A stretch of DNA of 64,000 bases from Urophycis tenuis (GCA_036785325.1 JAXIVH010000066.1:744001-808000); one strand, 5' to 3'. Shown: positions 1 to 10,561, counted from the stretch's first letter. Notes: generated by a model not told the origin, from the letters alone. Numbers and translations are program-made.

Positions 1-183
1 GACACCTAGTAATAACTCCTGATACACTGCCATCTGCTACACATTTCTGTCCTACAAGTCATCGAGGAAGTTTAGTTTGGTGCTCTACTCTGTGTGATCG
101 GATGGATGTTTTTGTCATAGGTTTTGGTTTGGGACTGTCATTCTCAGCTCCAGTTCCTGGTAGTCCCTCAACAGAAACTGCAT

Positions 184-483
184 TCAGTTTAAACTTTGTT
201 CCCAGGATTCTTGTTTTTGCTTTAGCTCCCTGCGCTTTTTCTCAACCAGCTCAGGATTTGCTTCATTGCTGCAGGAAGGCGCGATGTGGCCATCCTCGCC
301 ACACCTGAAGCAGTACCATGGGCGTGGTTTCTTGTTGGTGAGTTTGAATTCTGGGGAAAGTGAAGGATTTTCTTCAGCAGGGGCTTTGGGCTTAGCCCTT
401 TGGTTCTTACCTGGCTTAGCAGATGCTTGACTCAAACTCAAGGATGCTTTTAGGGAAGCTATTTGGGCTTGTAACTTCGCCAT
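184..483 (-). CDS. Nucleocapsid-like frame with CCHC zinc knuckle (retroelement)
   Basis: This frame begins within the end of the Gag frame and is shifted by -1 relative to it. It has a basic, coiled-coil-prone start (MAKLQAQIASLKASL), a lysine/proline linker, and one CCHC knuckle CFRCGEDGHIAPSC, the RNA-binding motif of retroelement nucleocapsids. It ends at a TGA preceded directly by TTTAAAC. The downstream protease frame is in the next -1 frame. The first ATG shown is only the first methionine of an open stretch; the frame is open further upstream to the C-run at 510-516, so it is most likely entered by frameshifting or was once continuous with Gag. Confidence 0.7.
   Translation of the reverse strand: MAKLQAQIASLKASLSLSQASAKPGKNQRAKPKAPAEENPSLSPEFKLTNKKPRPWYCFRCGEDGHIAPSCSNEANPELVEKKRRELKQKQESWEQSLN
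187..193 (-). promoter_or_regulatory. Candidate -1 ribosomal frameshift heptamer (copy 1)
   Basis: On the minus strand the zinc-knuckle frame reads AGT TTA AAC TGA. The heptamer T TTA AAC fits the X XXY YYZ rule in the correct register and is followed at once by the stop. A one-base backward slip continues into CTG AAT GCA and the frame that leads to the protease. No stem-loop was folded. Confidence 0.6.
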
Positions 484-1809
484 CTGCTTTTCAAGTTTTT
501 GTGGGTCATGGGGGGGACTGTTGCTAAATCGTTATCAGTGGCATAGTCTTCCACTGAGAGTGTATTTGACTGGACCTTCGTTCTGTTAGCTCCAAAGTGC
601 TGCTTCATTCTGCTGGACTTACCAGCTTGTCTGTCCTCCTCAGAACGCACCCAAAGGAGTAACTCGGAGAAGGAAGGTGGGTTATTCTTCTTTTGTTCGA
701 GCTGAAGACTGGTAAGTAGACCATTATTCCAGCAGCCTCTACAGAACTGTTTAAGCAACTGACGATCCGAATCACTAGCAGCTAAACCACCTCTTTTGAT
801 GACTTTGCTCAAGATTGTTTGCAAGCGTTGCAAATAGCCAGAAGGCTTTTCTCCAGAGTCTTGGTTCGTGCTTAAGAACTTTGCAAAAAGCTCATCGCCG
901 TCATCAATGATACCATAAGCAGAGTCAAGTAGGGTAAGATATTCATGGGGAGAAGTGTTGGGCCCAAGATGTTTCACAATGGTGGCGGCAGGCGGAACAA
1001 GACTCTCAACCAATTTCCTGGTTGTATGTGCGGGAGACATGGCAGGGTCTGCAAGGAAAAACTCAACGTTGCTGCGCCACGTGTCATAATCAGACTCAGA
1101 ACTGGGACAGGGGATTCTCCCTGAGAAGGGTCTGAGTCGGGTGTTACCATGGTAGTGGAGAGGAAGATCACTGTTTTTGATGACATGCTCAATCACTACT
1201 TTTTGTATCTCTGGGGTGGAAAGGTGCTCAGAAGGCAAGTATTGGATCGGGTTCCTAGGTGGGGATGACACCGCTGCACCTACCTCAAGTGGGGGAGAAC
1301 CACGTTCATGAGAGTGGGTCTGATTGTCACCTATGTCGATAGGAGTTACCTCAGCTATGTGTACGGGACTGGCGTGCTGAGATTCTTGATTGATTTCTGA
1401 TGCGTCTAGTTCAGTTATCTTAGGTTTTGTGGACTCTTGAATCCTAGCTAGTTCTTCTAGCAAAACCTTTTTCAAAATCTGCTCCGCTGAGCTGAGCAAC
1501 ATCCTTCAGTTCACTAAGGTAAGTCTGAGTTAAAGTGGAACCTCTGTCTGCTGTGTACAATTCAGACAAGAGCTGAATGTGGTGTACAATGTTCGGGTTA
1601 CTGGTAGGTTTATCAACAGGTAAGGCATTCTTAAGATAATCAATAGCTCCACCTGAACTATATTCCACTATAGCTGTGTGTTGGAACTTAGCTTCACTGC
1701 TGGTAACTTTAAGTACCCTCTCAATCTTACCATACTGTCCCAAATAGTCGAATACTTCATTGTCTACATCTATACCAGTTACACCACTTACAAGCAGTGA
1801 ATTAGGCAC
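459..1809 (-). pseudogene. Gag (RRM-like N-terminus plus PNMA-like capsid), frameshifted
   Basis: Two overlapping minus frames together cover what is one 462-codon frame in the second copy. The N-terminal piece (1444-1809) has an RRM-like look (beta strand NSLLVSGV, later AIVEYSSG). The larger piece (459-1502) holds the capsid-like region, starting near LRPFSGRIPCPS and including a tryptophan-rich YDTWRSNVEFFL and the late CRGCWNN. The break is one extra T in a plus-strand run at 1468-1472 (five T against four in the other copy). The original start codon region is also altered by about 20 bp of AT-rich extra sequence near 1822-1850. PNMA-type Gags form capsids that package RNA; here the protein cannot be made as one chain without repair. 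Confidence 0.8.
510..516 (-). promoter_or_regulatory. Second candidate slippery run, C CCC CCC (copy 1)
   Basis: Seven C on the minus strand in the Gag frame as GTC CCC CCC ATG. A -1 slip here moves from the capsid frame into the zinc-knuckle frame, which is otherwise unreachable because Gag stops about 20-25 codons later. The run is the same length in the second copy. It could equally be an old single-base deletion shared by both copies. Confidence 0.35.
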
Positions 1810-2004
1810 TTTAACATTTTCATGTTAAAGTTATTTTCATTATTTTCATTATCATTTCATTATTGTCTCCATGTTTATATTTTCACCACTGTCTAAACAA
1901 GTTAAATGATATCAATGTTCACAGAAAATACAATAAAATGTCACACTGCTCAACTTCACGTTCAAAAGATTTAAACCAACTCCTGGCTGGCTCGCCAAGT
2001 TTTA

Positions 2005-3627
2005 TGTAGCGCATCTAGTCTAATTAGAACACACTATAACCCTACATTCCCTAGGTTCGGAAAAGCTGGCATCATCACTCATTTACGAGAACGTGAAGTT
2101 TCAGTTGACCATTTATTGTCACACCAAGCAGGTAAATTTTTGCAGTATAGACAAAAATAACAAACAGAAAACAATAAACAGAGCTCTTCAAAAAGGAAAA
2201 AAATAAAATAAAAATCCAAATAAAAGTGTCCCTTTTTCTTTAATGGAAGGTCAAAGTTCAGTTTCAGTTCTGTTGTGTGTGTATCTGTGAACTACACGGG
2301 TAGATTTGTGTTCTTATCTGTGAGTGAATGGAAATGTATCTGAAGTCTTCTAGAGCGGATCCCACGGCTGGCCACACCGTGCACCGTTCCGTCCGAGTCG
2401 TTGGTTGTCCCTGGCTCGCCACCGAACCACCACGGGTTCGGAATATCGAATCAATCCCTAATCCGGTGAAGTGAATAAAAAAACCAATCTACACAGAGAG
2501 TGCAGACATCAAAACCATTACTCTCTATTCAGTCATATAACTTCCTTCTTTCACTTTTCACTTTACATCTTCCATATAGCTCAAATGCAGAATATATCAT
2601 TCAACCATTTTAAATGAGCTTGTGTACATTTGCAGTACATCATAATTTTTACCATGACAATTTCCTATCATGAACTTATATGCATTAACATAAATGCACT
2701 ATTTATATTTCTAAACACTATTTATACTTTTAAACAGCTCTATGAATCAATATTTATCTTTTTAACTGTAGAATATATCTCTTTTAAGTCTTTTAACCGC
2801 AAATGAACAGTATTAAATCACTCTTTTTAACCAACACGAATATTTTAACCATCTTTAGCACAGTAAACACATTATGCACCCAGATATCAAGCAAAATAAT
2901 TATCACAGCTTAGCATATAAACACAAATATGCATCATATGCAAGCTATATCTCCCTCAAGCTACAGTAATAGCATGTCCGGCTACTCTGTTAGCACTCAT
3001 CAAAGGTAATACCTGAATTAGCATAGCAGCGCTAATCGCGAGTAGCATTAGCTCGACGCTAAACCAGCTAGCGATCTTTTTGTAGTTGGTTTTTATGGTT
3101 CACAATGATACGGAGAGTACCATGGTGGTTTAAAACATTAGCGAACATATCAGTGACTCCGACTGGTTTTTATTAAAGTAATTCAAAGCAAAGCTTTTTC
3201 ACATAACAAGCTAATCCTCACAAGCTAATATCACAAGCTAACCTCGAGGCTCAGCCTATTAGCCTGTAGCGTAGCTTACCGGAGTTCTCAAGAGGGTTGT
3301 CCGGCGAACCGGCTCCTCTGTCTCAACTGTTCACAACTCTCTCCTAATAACAAAAGGTTTGTCAGGATATTTCACGGTGATTAATGATTAATTTATGTAT
3401 TTTATGTCGCATTTCCTACCCAGGCTTGTCAGCACATTTATTCGTGGGCTCTGATTAGTAGTTCGGCTCAGAGTGATCACGTTCGGAGTGAGTGTGATCC
3501 ATATACAGTCAATGGTGTGATCACGTTCTAGGTTCACATAGTTCAGTGCTGAACGCGCCACCTTGTGGTGGGGCAAGGGTACTACATTTAAATTACATAA
3601 ATGGGTTGAGAAACCATGTGGGTTACA
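2005..3627 (-). repeat. LTR of PNMA-Gag Gypsy element, copy 1
   Basis: Plus-strand ends are TGTAGCGC...GGGTTACA, giving the usual TG...CA on the minus strand too. It is 1623 bp and AT-rich, and matches 47700-51432 once the hAT insertion there is removed. It borders the internal leader on the left and satellite on the right (TTAGTATTTCAACGAG). No open reading frame of note; 2620-2900 is a stretch of simple AT-rich sequence. Confidence 0.85.
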
Positions 3628-4583
3628 TTAGTATTTCAACGAGCCATGAGTCAATATAGTCTTGCCATACACCGTTGGAAAGCTTAGATTTCCCCGCTTA
3701 AAATGAGCCAATCCGCGAGCATTCTGGTTGCTCACTGACAAAACTGCGTCAGGTTGACTGAAGTCTACCCAGCAGCTAAAAACATACCTTCAGCGTTTCA
3801 ATTAAAATCAATCTTTCCTTACAGAACACAAATTAATTAGCTTAGTTTTTCAAAGACCCTTTGGTTAATATAGTCTTGCCATACACCGTTGGAAAGCTTA
3901 GATTTCCCCGCTTAAAATGAGCCCATCCTCGATCAATTTGGTTGCTCACAGACAAAACTGCGTCAGGTTGACTGAAGTCTACCCAGCAGCTAAAAACATA
4001 CCTTTAACGTTTCAATTAACATCAATCTTTCCTTACAGAACACAAATTAATTAGCTTAGTATTTCAACGACTCTTTTGTGAATATACTCTTGCCATGCAC
4101 CGTTGGAAAGCTTAGATTTCACCGCTTAAAATGAGCCCATCTGCGAGCAGTCTGGTTGCTCAAAGACAAAACTGCGTCAGGTTGACTGATGTCTACCCAG
4201 CAGCTAAAAACATACCTTCAACGTTTCAATTAACATCAATCTTTCCTTACAGAACACAAATTAATTAGCTTAGTATTTCAACGACCCTTTGGTGAATATA
4301 GTCTTGCCATAGGCTGTTGGAAAGCTTAGATTTCCCCGCTTAAAATGAGCCCATCCCTGAGCAATTTGGTTGATTAGAGACAAAACTGCGTCAGGTTGAC
4401 TGAAGTCTACCCAGCAGCTAAAAACATACCTTCAACGTTTCAATTAAGATCAATCTTTCCTTACAGAACACAAATAATTAGCTTAGTATTTCAACGACCC
4501 TTTGATGAATATAGTCTTGCCATACGCCGTTGGAAAGCTTAGATTTCCCCGCTTAAAATGAGCCCATCCCCGAGCAATTTGGT
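3628..4583. repeat. 214-bp satellite, short block of about 4.5 monomers
   Basis: The shared CTTGCC landmark recurs at about 3661, 3875, 4089, 4303 and 4516, so the period is 213-214 bp. Each monomer carries CGTTGGAAAGCTTAGATTTCC, TTAAAATGAGCCCATCC, ACTGCGTCAGGTTGACTGAAG and CATACCTTCAACGTTTCAATT in that order. The block starts at the LTR end and runs directly into the gene exon at 4584. Confidence 0.95.
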
Positions 4584-5542
4584 TGATTCAGAGTGTCCAA
4601 ATGACACCAGCATAAATGAGGACCTTGCAATAGGTTGTGTGTTACAGGACCCACCTGGCATACAGCTTTATGTCTCTGTGAAGGTGGTTTTGAAGAACGG
4701 CATCCGGCTGAACAAGTACAAGTGCCAGCGATGCAGCAACTCTCTCGAGGGGTTGCACGCCCACCTGGTTAACGCCGTCCCTTCACAGCGATGTGGGATC
4801 ATGCCGTTCCAAGTAAGTGATTAAAACACACACACACACGCATAAATATATATAAAGCTTTATTGCAGACCCATGTTCATACGGTATCATTTAAAAAGAA
4901 AAGTCTCAATGATGGCTTCAATGATACATTTTATTTCACAGCTTCAGTCGTCACCTGTAAGCATTGTACACAATGACAGTCAAATGGAAATGTGTGTTTC
5001 AGGTATACTTGGTGTCCTTTGCCGTGCAGTGGAACCACCGCATGGCATCGCTCCGTGTCGCCGGTGGTCACGGCCGGCGGACGTCTTGCTTGGACCCGCG
5101 GCAGATCCAGCGCGTCAACCAGCAGGCCGAGGCAAGGAGGCCTCCTGCTGCGTCAGCCTGTGGCCGGCCCCCCATGTCGGCAGCACCCATACTGCTGCTG
5201 GTCCTCCCCGCACAGCCACAGGCCCCCTCCGTCCTGTTTCGTGGGCCATCCTGCAGCCAGAGCTTTGTCCCTCCTGCACCAACAGTGAAGGCGTTCATGC
5301 CCAACAAGTCCTCGCGGCCTTGTGGGGCTTGCCACGTGCCAAACTGTGGTGGACGGCGAAAGAGGTACACCCCTTCCAAAGACAAAGTGGCTGGAAGCCC
5401 ACAGAAGATATTTTCCTTCTGCCCATCCACGAGGAAGTCCACTACCCCTGGCTTCGACAATGTTGTCTATGACAACTTTGAACACTTTAAGAGTTTCGTG
5501 GATGCAGAGTTGTCTCTTGCCTATGTCCTTGATCTCTGTTAA
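4558..5542 (+). CDS. Two-exon gene of an amplified, unnamed teleost family (fullest copy in the window)
   Basis: Exon 1 runs to 4812 and ends with donor GTAAGT; intron 4813-5002 ends TTTCAG; exon 2 is 5003-5542. Joined in phase 0, the frame reads ...GIMPFQ then VYLVSFAVQWNHRM. Exon 1 has a conserved cysteine pair (KCQRC) followed by SLEGLHAHL; exon 2 starts with the WNHRMASLRVAGG block, then a proline/alanine-rich stretch, then a basic CGGRRKRY and a tail FDNVVYDNFEHFKSF. The SLEGxHxHL...WN pattern recalls a block seen in multicopy uncharacterised teleost proteins that I cannot name with confidence; a transposon-borne gene is possible. The ATG at 4558 lies in satellite, so the true start is unknown; gene homology begins near 4584. 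The last 12 or so residues differ from the terminal exon at 53425-53609, so the C-terminus is replaced. Not shown to be functional. Confidence 0.55.
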
Positions 5543-6609
5543 TTGCTGACAGCGCCTGTAGAGCGATGTCAGGCGTTGCAGGGGGTTGGCAGAGTAGCCA
5601 GGGGGCGGGGATGCTTGGGTATCGGAAAAAAGTTACTCTTTTGTTGTCTCTTGGGTGTTCACGGTTTAAGGATAACACTACAGCAATTTCGGCGTCCAAC
5701 TCTTTCTGCACTGGAGTGACATAAAATCGAGAAAGTAGTAAATCAATATGTGTTCATGAACACTTGATACACCTTGATTTAACATAAAATATTTCACTAC
5801 TGCACAACGAATGATTTGAGGAGTTCCCATTTATTATTTCTAATGAAACGTTAGAGTTAGGTTACAAAATCACCTGCTGGATATGGATAAACCACTAAAA
5901 TCGGCGTAATCGTGTTTAATCGCAAGCAAATCCCATAATGCACTGGTACCGGTCGGGCGCAAGCAAATCCCAGAATGCACTTGTCCGTGATGTGGGCGGG
6001 GCGTGATGTCAAGCCGCGCCTTCCCGCGGGCCGCAGCGAGACATACTTGGAGAACCTGCACTACCTGTAAAAGTAAAAAGTCACGTTGGTTATATATGGT
6101 TGATATGCGTTTTAATCATTAAAACGAGTTATTTCAGCTAATTGTAGCCTACGTATTTTTTCTGATGGCTGTCTGGAAGAATGCACTTTCTCTGTTTCGG
6201 TAAAATTATGCAAACATGGGCCAGATAGTGTCTTGTCCTAGATTTCACATTGTTTCACATCTGGCACTGGTCCGGTAAGTGGAGTCATTTTACGGACCTG
6301 TTCCGCATCTGTAACGCCATGATCAGGTGGCGCTGGAACGGCCTTGGCACATAACTGCAACAACCCCGAAAAACAGATCCGAAACGGCTTCGGCCCGATG
6401 TGCGTTTGGACCATTGACTGTATATATATAAGGTTTGGACTCAGAAACGAGTCCGTGAGGCGGAGCCGGGCCAGATCCTGCTCTACCGTATTGCGGTTGC
6501 GGCCCTGTTCTGTTACAGCGTCCAATGGCTATCTGGGTAACCTGGTGCTCCTGTCATCCAAATACACCACCTCGGCCCATAAACAGCCTAAATCAACAAA
6601 GTGTTGCAG
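5543..6609. other. No gene recognised
   Basis: No supported coding sequence. Two near copies of a motif CAAGCAAATCCCAxAATGCAC sit at about 5925-5945 and 5960-5980, the second looking like a ZNF143-type CCCAGAATGCA site. A stretch at 6054-6095 (CTGCACTACCTG...AAAAAGTCACGTTGGTT) recurs at 8712-8752 inside an fbxo41 intron, so it is probably the end of a dispersed repeat. Confidence 0.5.
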
Positions 6610-8163
6610 GGAGATGCAGCTGGTGGAGGTGTTCCTGAGAGAGACGGCAGAGAAGGAGGCAGAAGCTAAAGTGAAACTGCAGGTAACACACCTGTCATTC
6701 AGCAGGTAACTCACCTGTCCTTTAGCAGGTAACTCACCTGTCCTTTAGCAGGTAACTCACCTGTCGTTCGGCAGGTAACTCACCTGTCGTTTAGCAGGTA
6801 ACTCACCTGTCATTGGGTTCGTTATGCATCATCGACCATCTCCTCCTCCAGATGTTCATGGAGACGTTGCTGGATCGAGCCGACCAGGCAGAGAGACAGC
6901 TGCTGCAGATCACACCTGGCCGCGCGGACACGCCGCGACACGCACCCGTGTACACGCACACGCCGGGACACACGCAGAGGGGCGTGCTCTGGCCGGCGCG
7001 GGGCCGCGCGGGGCGCAGCGTGGAGGACATGCTGGGCGCCAGGCTGCCGGTAACCATGGCGACACAGGTGCGTTCAAAACACACCGTGTCACACTGTCAA
7101 CACGTTTAAAACGCGACAAACAAAGAAATGGAATAGAAACTGTCTGAATAAAAGACTAGAATGACTGTCTCATCTGTTTCATCTTCTCTCCTCCCTCTTC
7201 TCTCCTCTCTGCAGAGGAATTTCAGTGTTTATGGATCTTATCGACTTGGAGACCAACTCTATTAACCATTGTCCATACAACGACTGGTACTGGGTCCTCT
7301 CCTCTCTCCTCTCCTCTCTCCTCCTCTCTCCTCCCACCTCTAATATTCTACTGTTGTCTTCCAGGGGAGGAAGACAACAGTACTGGGTCCTCTCCTCTCT
7401 CCTCTCTCCTCTCCTCTCTCTCTCCTCTCCTCCTCTCTCCTCCTTCCTCTAATATTCTACTGTTGTCTTCCAGGGGAGGAGGGCATCGCTGGGTGAGGAG
7501 CTACCATCGTTATCACAGCACTGAGGAGGAGGAGGAGGAGGAGGAAGAGGAAGAGGAAGGCGAGGAGCAGATGGGGAACAGAGTTGAGATGATGGGGAGA
7601 CTGGCTGCTGTAGCAGGTCAGATGTTTGGAGATGGATGTGTTTATCGTGTTGGTTTTTCATTCAACAGATGAACGGGGGTTCCCTCTCATCCGTTCTCCT
7701 CTGGTCCACAGACGTGTCCTCCTCCTCCTCCCCTCACGGTTGCCATGGCGCCCGCTGCCTCGGCGTGGAGACCGTGCGGTTGAGGGCGGGGCTTTTTTGT
7801 GTCTTCCCGTATTTGGACATTCCCTCTCTGCTGAGTGCGGCGGAGGTGTGCACCGACTGGAGGTTCGTTGCTAGGCATCACGGTGTCCAGCCAGGTGGGG
7901 CGGCCTTCATCATCTTCATAAATCTTCATCTTCATGCTGATTATCACCACCGCCATCATCAGCTTTCTCAAGGCCTTTACTTTATGACCCAAGTGTGTGT
8001 GTGTGTGTGTGTGTGTAGTTCCTGGTCACCCTGTCCCAGTGGTGTACGCAGACCCGGTCCTTGGTCCTGAAGAACCTGAGATGCCGAGCCAGGCGGCCTG
8101 GAGAGAGCACAGAGGACTACCAGACACTCACACGGTAGCACGCACGCACGCACGCACACACAC

Positions 8164-8194
<31 letters not shown>

Positions 8195-10201
8195 CACGGG
8201 ACGTCTCGCACCCTGTCCCAACTCAGCGGGTCCCACAGCCGTTCCACAGCCCGTGACTTGTCTCCCTACCTGTCTGTCTTTCAGGGGCTGTCTAGAGGAG
8301 GGGGTGGAGGCTGTCTTGCGCTCAGCGGGGGGCAGTCTGCTCTACCTGTCTGTCTCTCAGTGTTCCAATGTGCTGACAGACAGGTCCCTGTGGCTGGCCA
8401 GCTGCTACTCCCCCAACCTACATACCGTCACGTACAGGTCTGTCAGACACACCCGTCTGTCCAACCAGTCAACCAACCTGTCTGTCTGTCTGTGGGTTCC
8501 TCTAACTGTCTGAACAGGAGTCCTGGTGAGGGAGTGGGTCACGAGGTCTTGTGGGCACTAGGGGCCAGCTGCAGGACCATCTCTCACCTGCGGGTGGCGC
8601 CACTAAACCCCAGGTAGGTTCAGTTAAAGCAAAGTTGATACAAACCTCTCTCGCTTTCGTGCGTGCACTCGATCACTCTGGCTCACCAACGTGACCTGCA
8701 CGCCGTCGCCTGCACTACCTGAAGTAGTTGAAGTAAAAAGTCACGTTGGTTCTATTGACGGAAGTAACAGGGGGAGGGGGAGAGGATCTTTTAGGAGGGA
8801 TATTACTGCGCCGATGTCGAAGTGCTCCCAGGTGTTATTCCGCCATACATTATAGTTATCCTTTTTTATCCGCTTAGAAAATTGCCATGTTCATTTTGTG
8901 TAACCATACTTGGGTCGTGTAACTACTCATGTAACCGTATTTAGATAGGGAAAACGTGTAAGTGCTTGGTCGCTTCTAACTTCACCCCCGTTTGGATCCT
9001 AAGGAATATAATACTATAATACTGGGCCAAGCTACATTCTATCGAACCTAACCCTATCAAAGTAGCGCTGCGCGCCAGAACGATCGGGTGCACGGACAAA
9101 AGTGCGAGGGGTATGTATCATCTAAGATCAGGGAAGAAAGTAGTTCAGTATGGACAAACGGTGGCATTTTCCTTTAACACCAAACCGACACAGTCAGCCA
9201 CACCGTCTTTTGTTTGTTTTAAACTATTTGAATTCTGTGCTCCAGCCAGCAGCCTCATCGCCTTGGCAACCGTAGCCTGCAGACCATTGGTCGATGTTGG
9301 CCACACCTCCGTTCCCTCACCGTGGGCGGGGCTGGGTGCGGCACTCAGGGATTGGCTGCCGTGGGTGAGTGACAGCTGCCAGGACCAATCAGAATGGATG
9401 AAAACATTAGCAATCTGAAGTGACGTCCATATGAACGGAGTGTGTGTGTGTGTGTGTGTGTATGTGTGTCCAGTGCGCAGCTGTGTGTGTCTACTGGAGC
9501 TGGAGTTGGAGTGTGTTTCCAACATCGACCTGAAGGTGGCAACAGAGCTTTGTAACAACGGGCTTACCAACCTGGAGGCTTTAACTTTGACACACACTGC
9601 CATCACCAAGGAAGCCATACTGCACTTTCAAAGTAAGAGCCCCCTTAAACACTGTAACTATATTGCTGCTCAGTGTAAAAAAGTAGACATACATTTCAGT
9701 CAATACATACCGTGTGTGTGTGTGTGTGTGTGTGTGTGCAGGTAAGTGTGTGAATCTCAGGTCCATGGTGGTGTTGGTGAGGAAGAGTCATGTTGAGGAA
9801 GGATTGCTGGAAGAGGACAGCGTGTTCAGAGAGAATCTGGAGGCTCTGAAGGTAGACCTGCGCCGTTAACCTTTGACCCTTAACCCATAACCTTTAACCA
9901 TTAAACCTTAACCTCTGACCTATAATCCTTAAAACATACCCCTTAGTTCCTTACCCTTAACCCCTACCCTTTAAACCTTAATCCCTAACCCCTAATTCTT
10001 AAATCCCTAACCCCTGAACCTTCACCCCTAACCCTTAGCCCCCTAAACACATATGAAGCTGTACTGTACTGTAAGTAGTTCTGTCATGTTGGAAAAGAGC
10101 GAGGGTGAGGGCTCCTTTAATGTTGTCACATGTCGATTAACGAATGAATCAAGCTAGGACGTATTATCAATGATCATAACTTATTGATCACAACGTGTGT
10201 G

Positions 10202-10236
<35 letters not shown>

Positions 10237-10296
10237 CAGGTTCTAACCAAGTGTCCAGGTCTGTGTGACTTGCTGCAGGTTAAAGAAGACTGCTGA
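6610..10296 (+). CDS. fbxo41: F-box protein 41 homologue, 3' half (about ten exons)
   Basis: Exons read from splice sites and similarity to vertebrate FBXO41: 6610-6682 (VFLRETAEKEAEAK, coiled coil), 6852-7067 (LLDRADQAERQL), 7474-7615 (YHSTEEEEE, acidic), 7712-7893 (F-box, LRAGLFCVFPYLDIPSLLSA), 8019-8134 (FLVTLSQWCTQ), 8285-8437, 8518-8613, 9246-9364 (IGRCWPHLRSL), 9474-9632, 9742-9851 and 10240-10296 with TGA. The later exons form a leucine-rich region. FBXO41 is a neuron-enriched F-box protein that links substrates to SCF ubiquitin ligase. The N-terminal zinc finger and most of the coiled coil are not in the 5.5 kb upstream. About 13 residues between the F-box and the first repeat (after 7893) cannot be found, and a candidate exon at about 7216-7286 has an in-frame stop. 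So either some joins are wrong or this copy is decaying. Confidence 0.8.
6683..6815 (+). repeat. 23-bp tandem repeat made of a splice junction
   Basis: Starting exactly at the donor of the first fbxo41 exon, GTAACTCACCTGTC...TAGCAG is repeated about five times at 23-bp spacing. Each unit ends in a CAG acceptor-like triplet and begins with a GTAAC donor-like start, so each boundary copies the exon-intron junction. Confidence 0.85.
7288..7482 (+). repeat. Tandem duplication of a CT-rich tract plus acceptor in fbxo41
   Basis: The block TACTGGGTCCTCTCC..., a long CT tract, then ATTCTACTGTTGTCTTCCAG and GGGAGGA occurs twice, at 7288-7370 and 7380-7480. The second acceptor opens the acidic exon at 7474; the first gives a decoy acceptor about 105 bp upstream. 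Confidence 0.8.
7979..8018 (+). repeat. (GT)n microsatellite serving as an intron end
   Basis: A GT run ends in TAG directly before the exon beginning TTCCTGGTCACC. Similar GT runs precede the exons at 9474, 9742 and 10240, so several introns here use GT repeats where a pyrimidine tract is normal. Confidence 0.75.
9866..10045 (+). repeat. Telomere-like degenerate CCTTAAC/CCCTAAC repeat in last fbxo41 intron
   Basis: Runs of CCCTTAACC, CCCCTAACCC and related 6-8 bp units fill about 180 bp. The vertebrate telomere unit is CCCTAA, but units here vary in length and many contain CCTTAA, so this is a degenerate intronic minisatellite rather than a clean interstitial telomere. Confidence 0.7.
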
Positions 10297-10380
10297 CCCC
10301 CTCAACACACACACATAAATACACACACACACACACACTACTCACACACACACCTGGTTATGTTTATCATTGCTCAGTGT

Positions 10381-10386
10381 AATAAA
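10381..10386 (+). promoter_or_regulatory. Poly(A) signal of fbxo41 homologue
   Basis: AATAAA lies 85 bases after the TGA at 10294-10296, in a 3' region of CA repeats. Confidence 0.6.
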
Positions 10387-10483
10387 GGTCTTGTTTCTAT
10401 TTAATGTTTTACATCTTGTCTCCTCTTTCTTCTGATCTTCATATGAATTGAACCGATGTTTGAGGTAAAATATGTTTTTTTTT

Positions 10484-10561
10484 AAAATGTATACATACAT
10501 ACATACATACTGTACATACAGTACATACATACATACATACTGTACATACATACATACAGAC

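Larger units (their letters stand above)
1..3627 (-). mobile_element. Ty3/Gypsy-type LTR retrotransposon with PNMA-like Gag, copy 1 (cut by window start)
   Basis: Reading the minus strand from right to left: one LTR (2005-3627), a short leader with a primer-binding-site-like TGGCGAGCCAGCC just inside the LTR (near 1986-1998), a Gag frame broken by indels, a zinc-knuckle frame, then the start of a protease frame that leaves the window. A second copy lies at 44.70-51.43 kb. Both copies run from the LTR into satellite at the same satellite base, so they look like products of one duplication. The Gag resembles vertebrate PNMA proteins, which are themselves domesticated Gypsy Gags. This is a decayed element: its reading frames carry indels described below. 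Confidence 0.85.

Noticed and set aside
974..1192. 72-codon minus frame, also at 46703-46921
   Set aside because: Overlaps the capsid part of Gag in another frame; identical in both copies only because the DNA is duplicated.
4558..4583. ATG at 4558 as the true start of the two-exon gene
   Set aside because: It is the ATGAGCCCATCC of the satellite monomer; the gene's own homology starts later, so the true start is unknown.
5068..5485. Minus frames opposite exon 2 of the plus-strand gene
   Set aside because: Composition-driven shadows; the plus frame has conserved motifs and a matching splice phase.
5487..5711. 74-codon minus frame after the plus-strand gene
   Set aside because: No motif, no splice or promoter context, and overlaps the gene's end.
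9866..10045. True interstitial telomere
   Set aside because: Units vary from 6 to 9 bp and often read CCTTAA; kept only as telomere-like.
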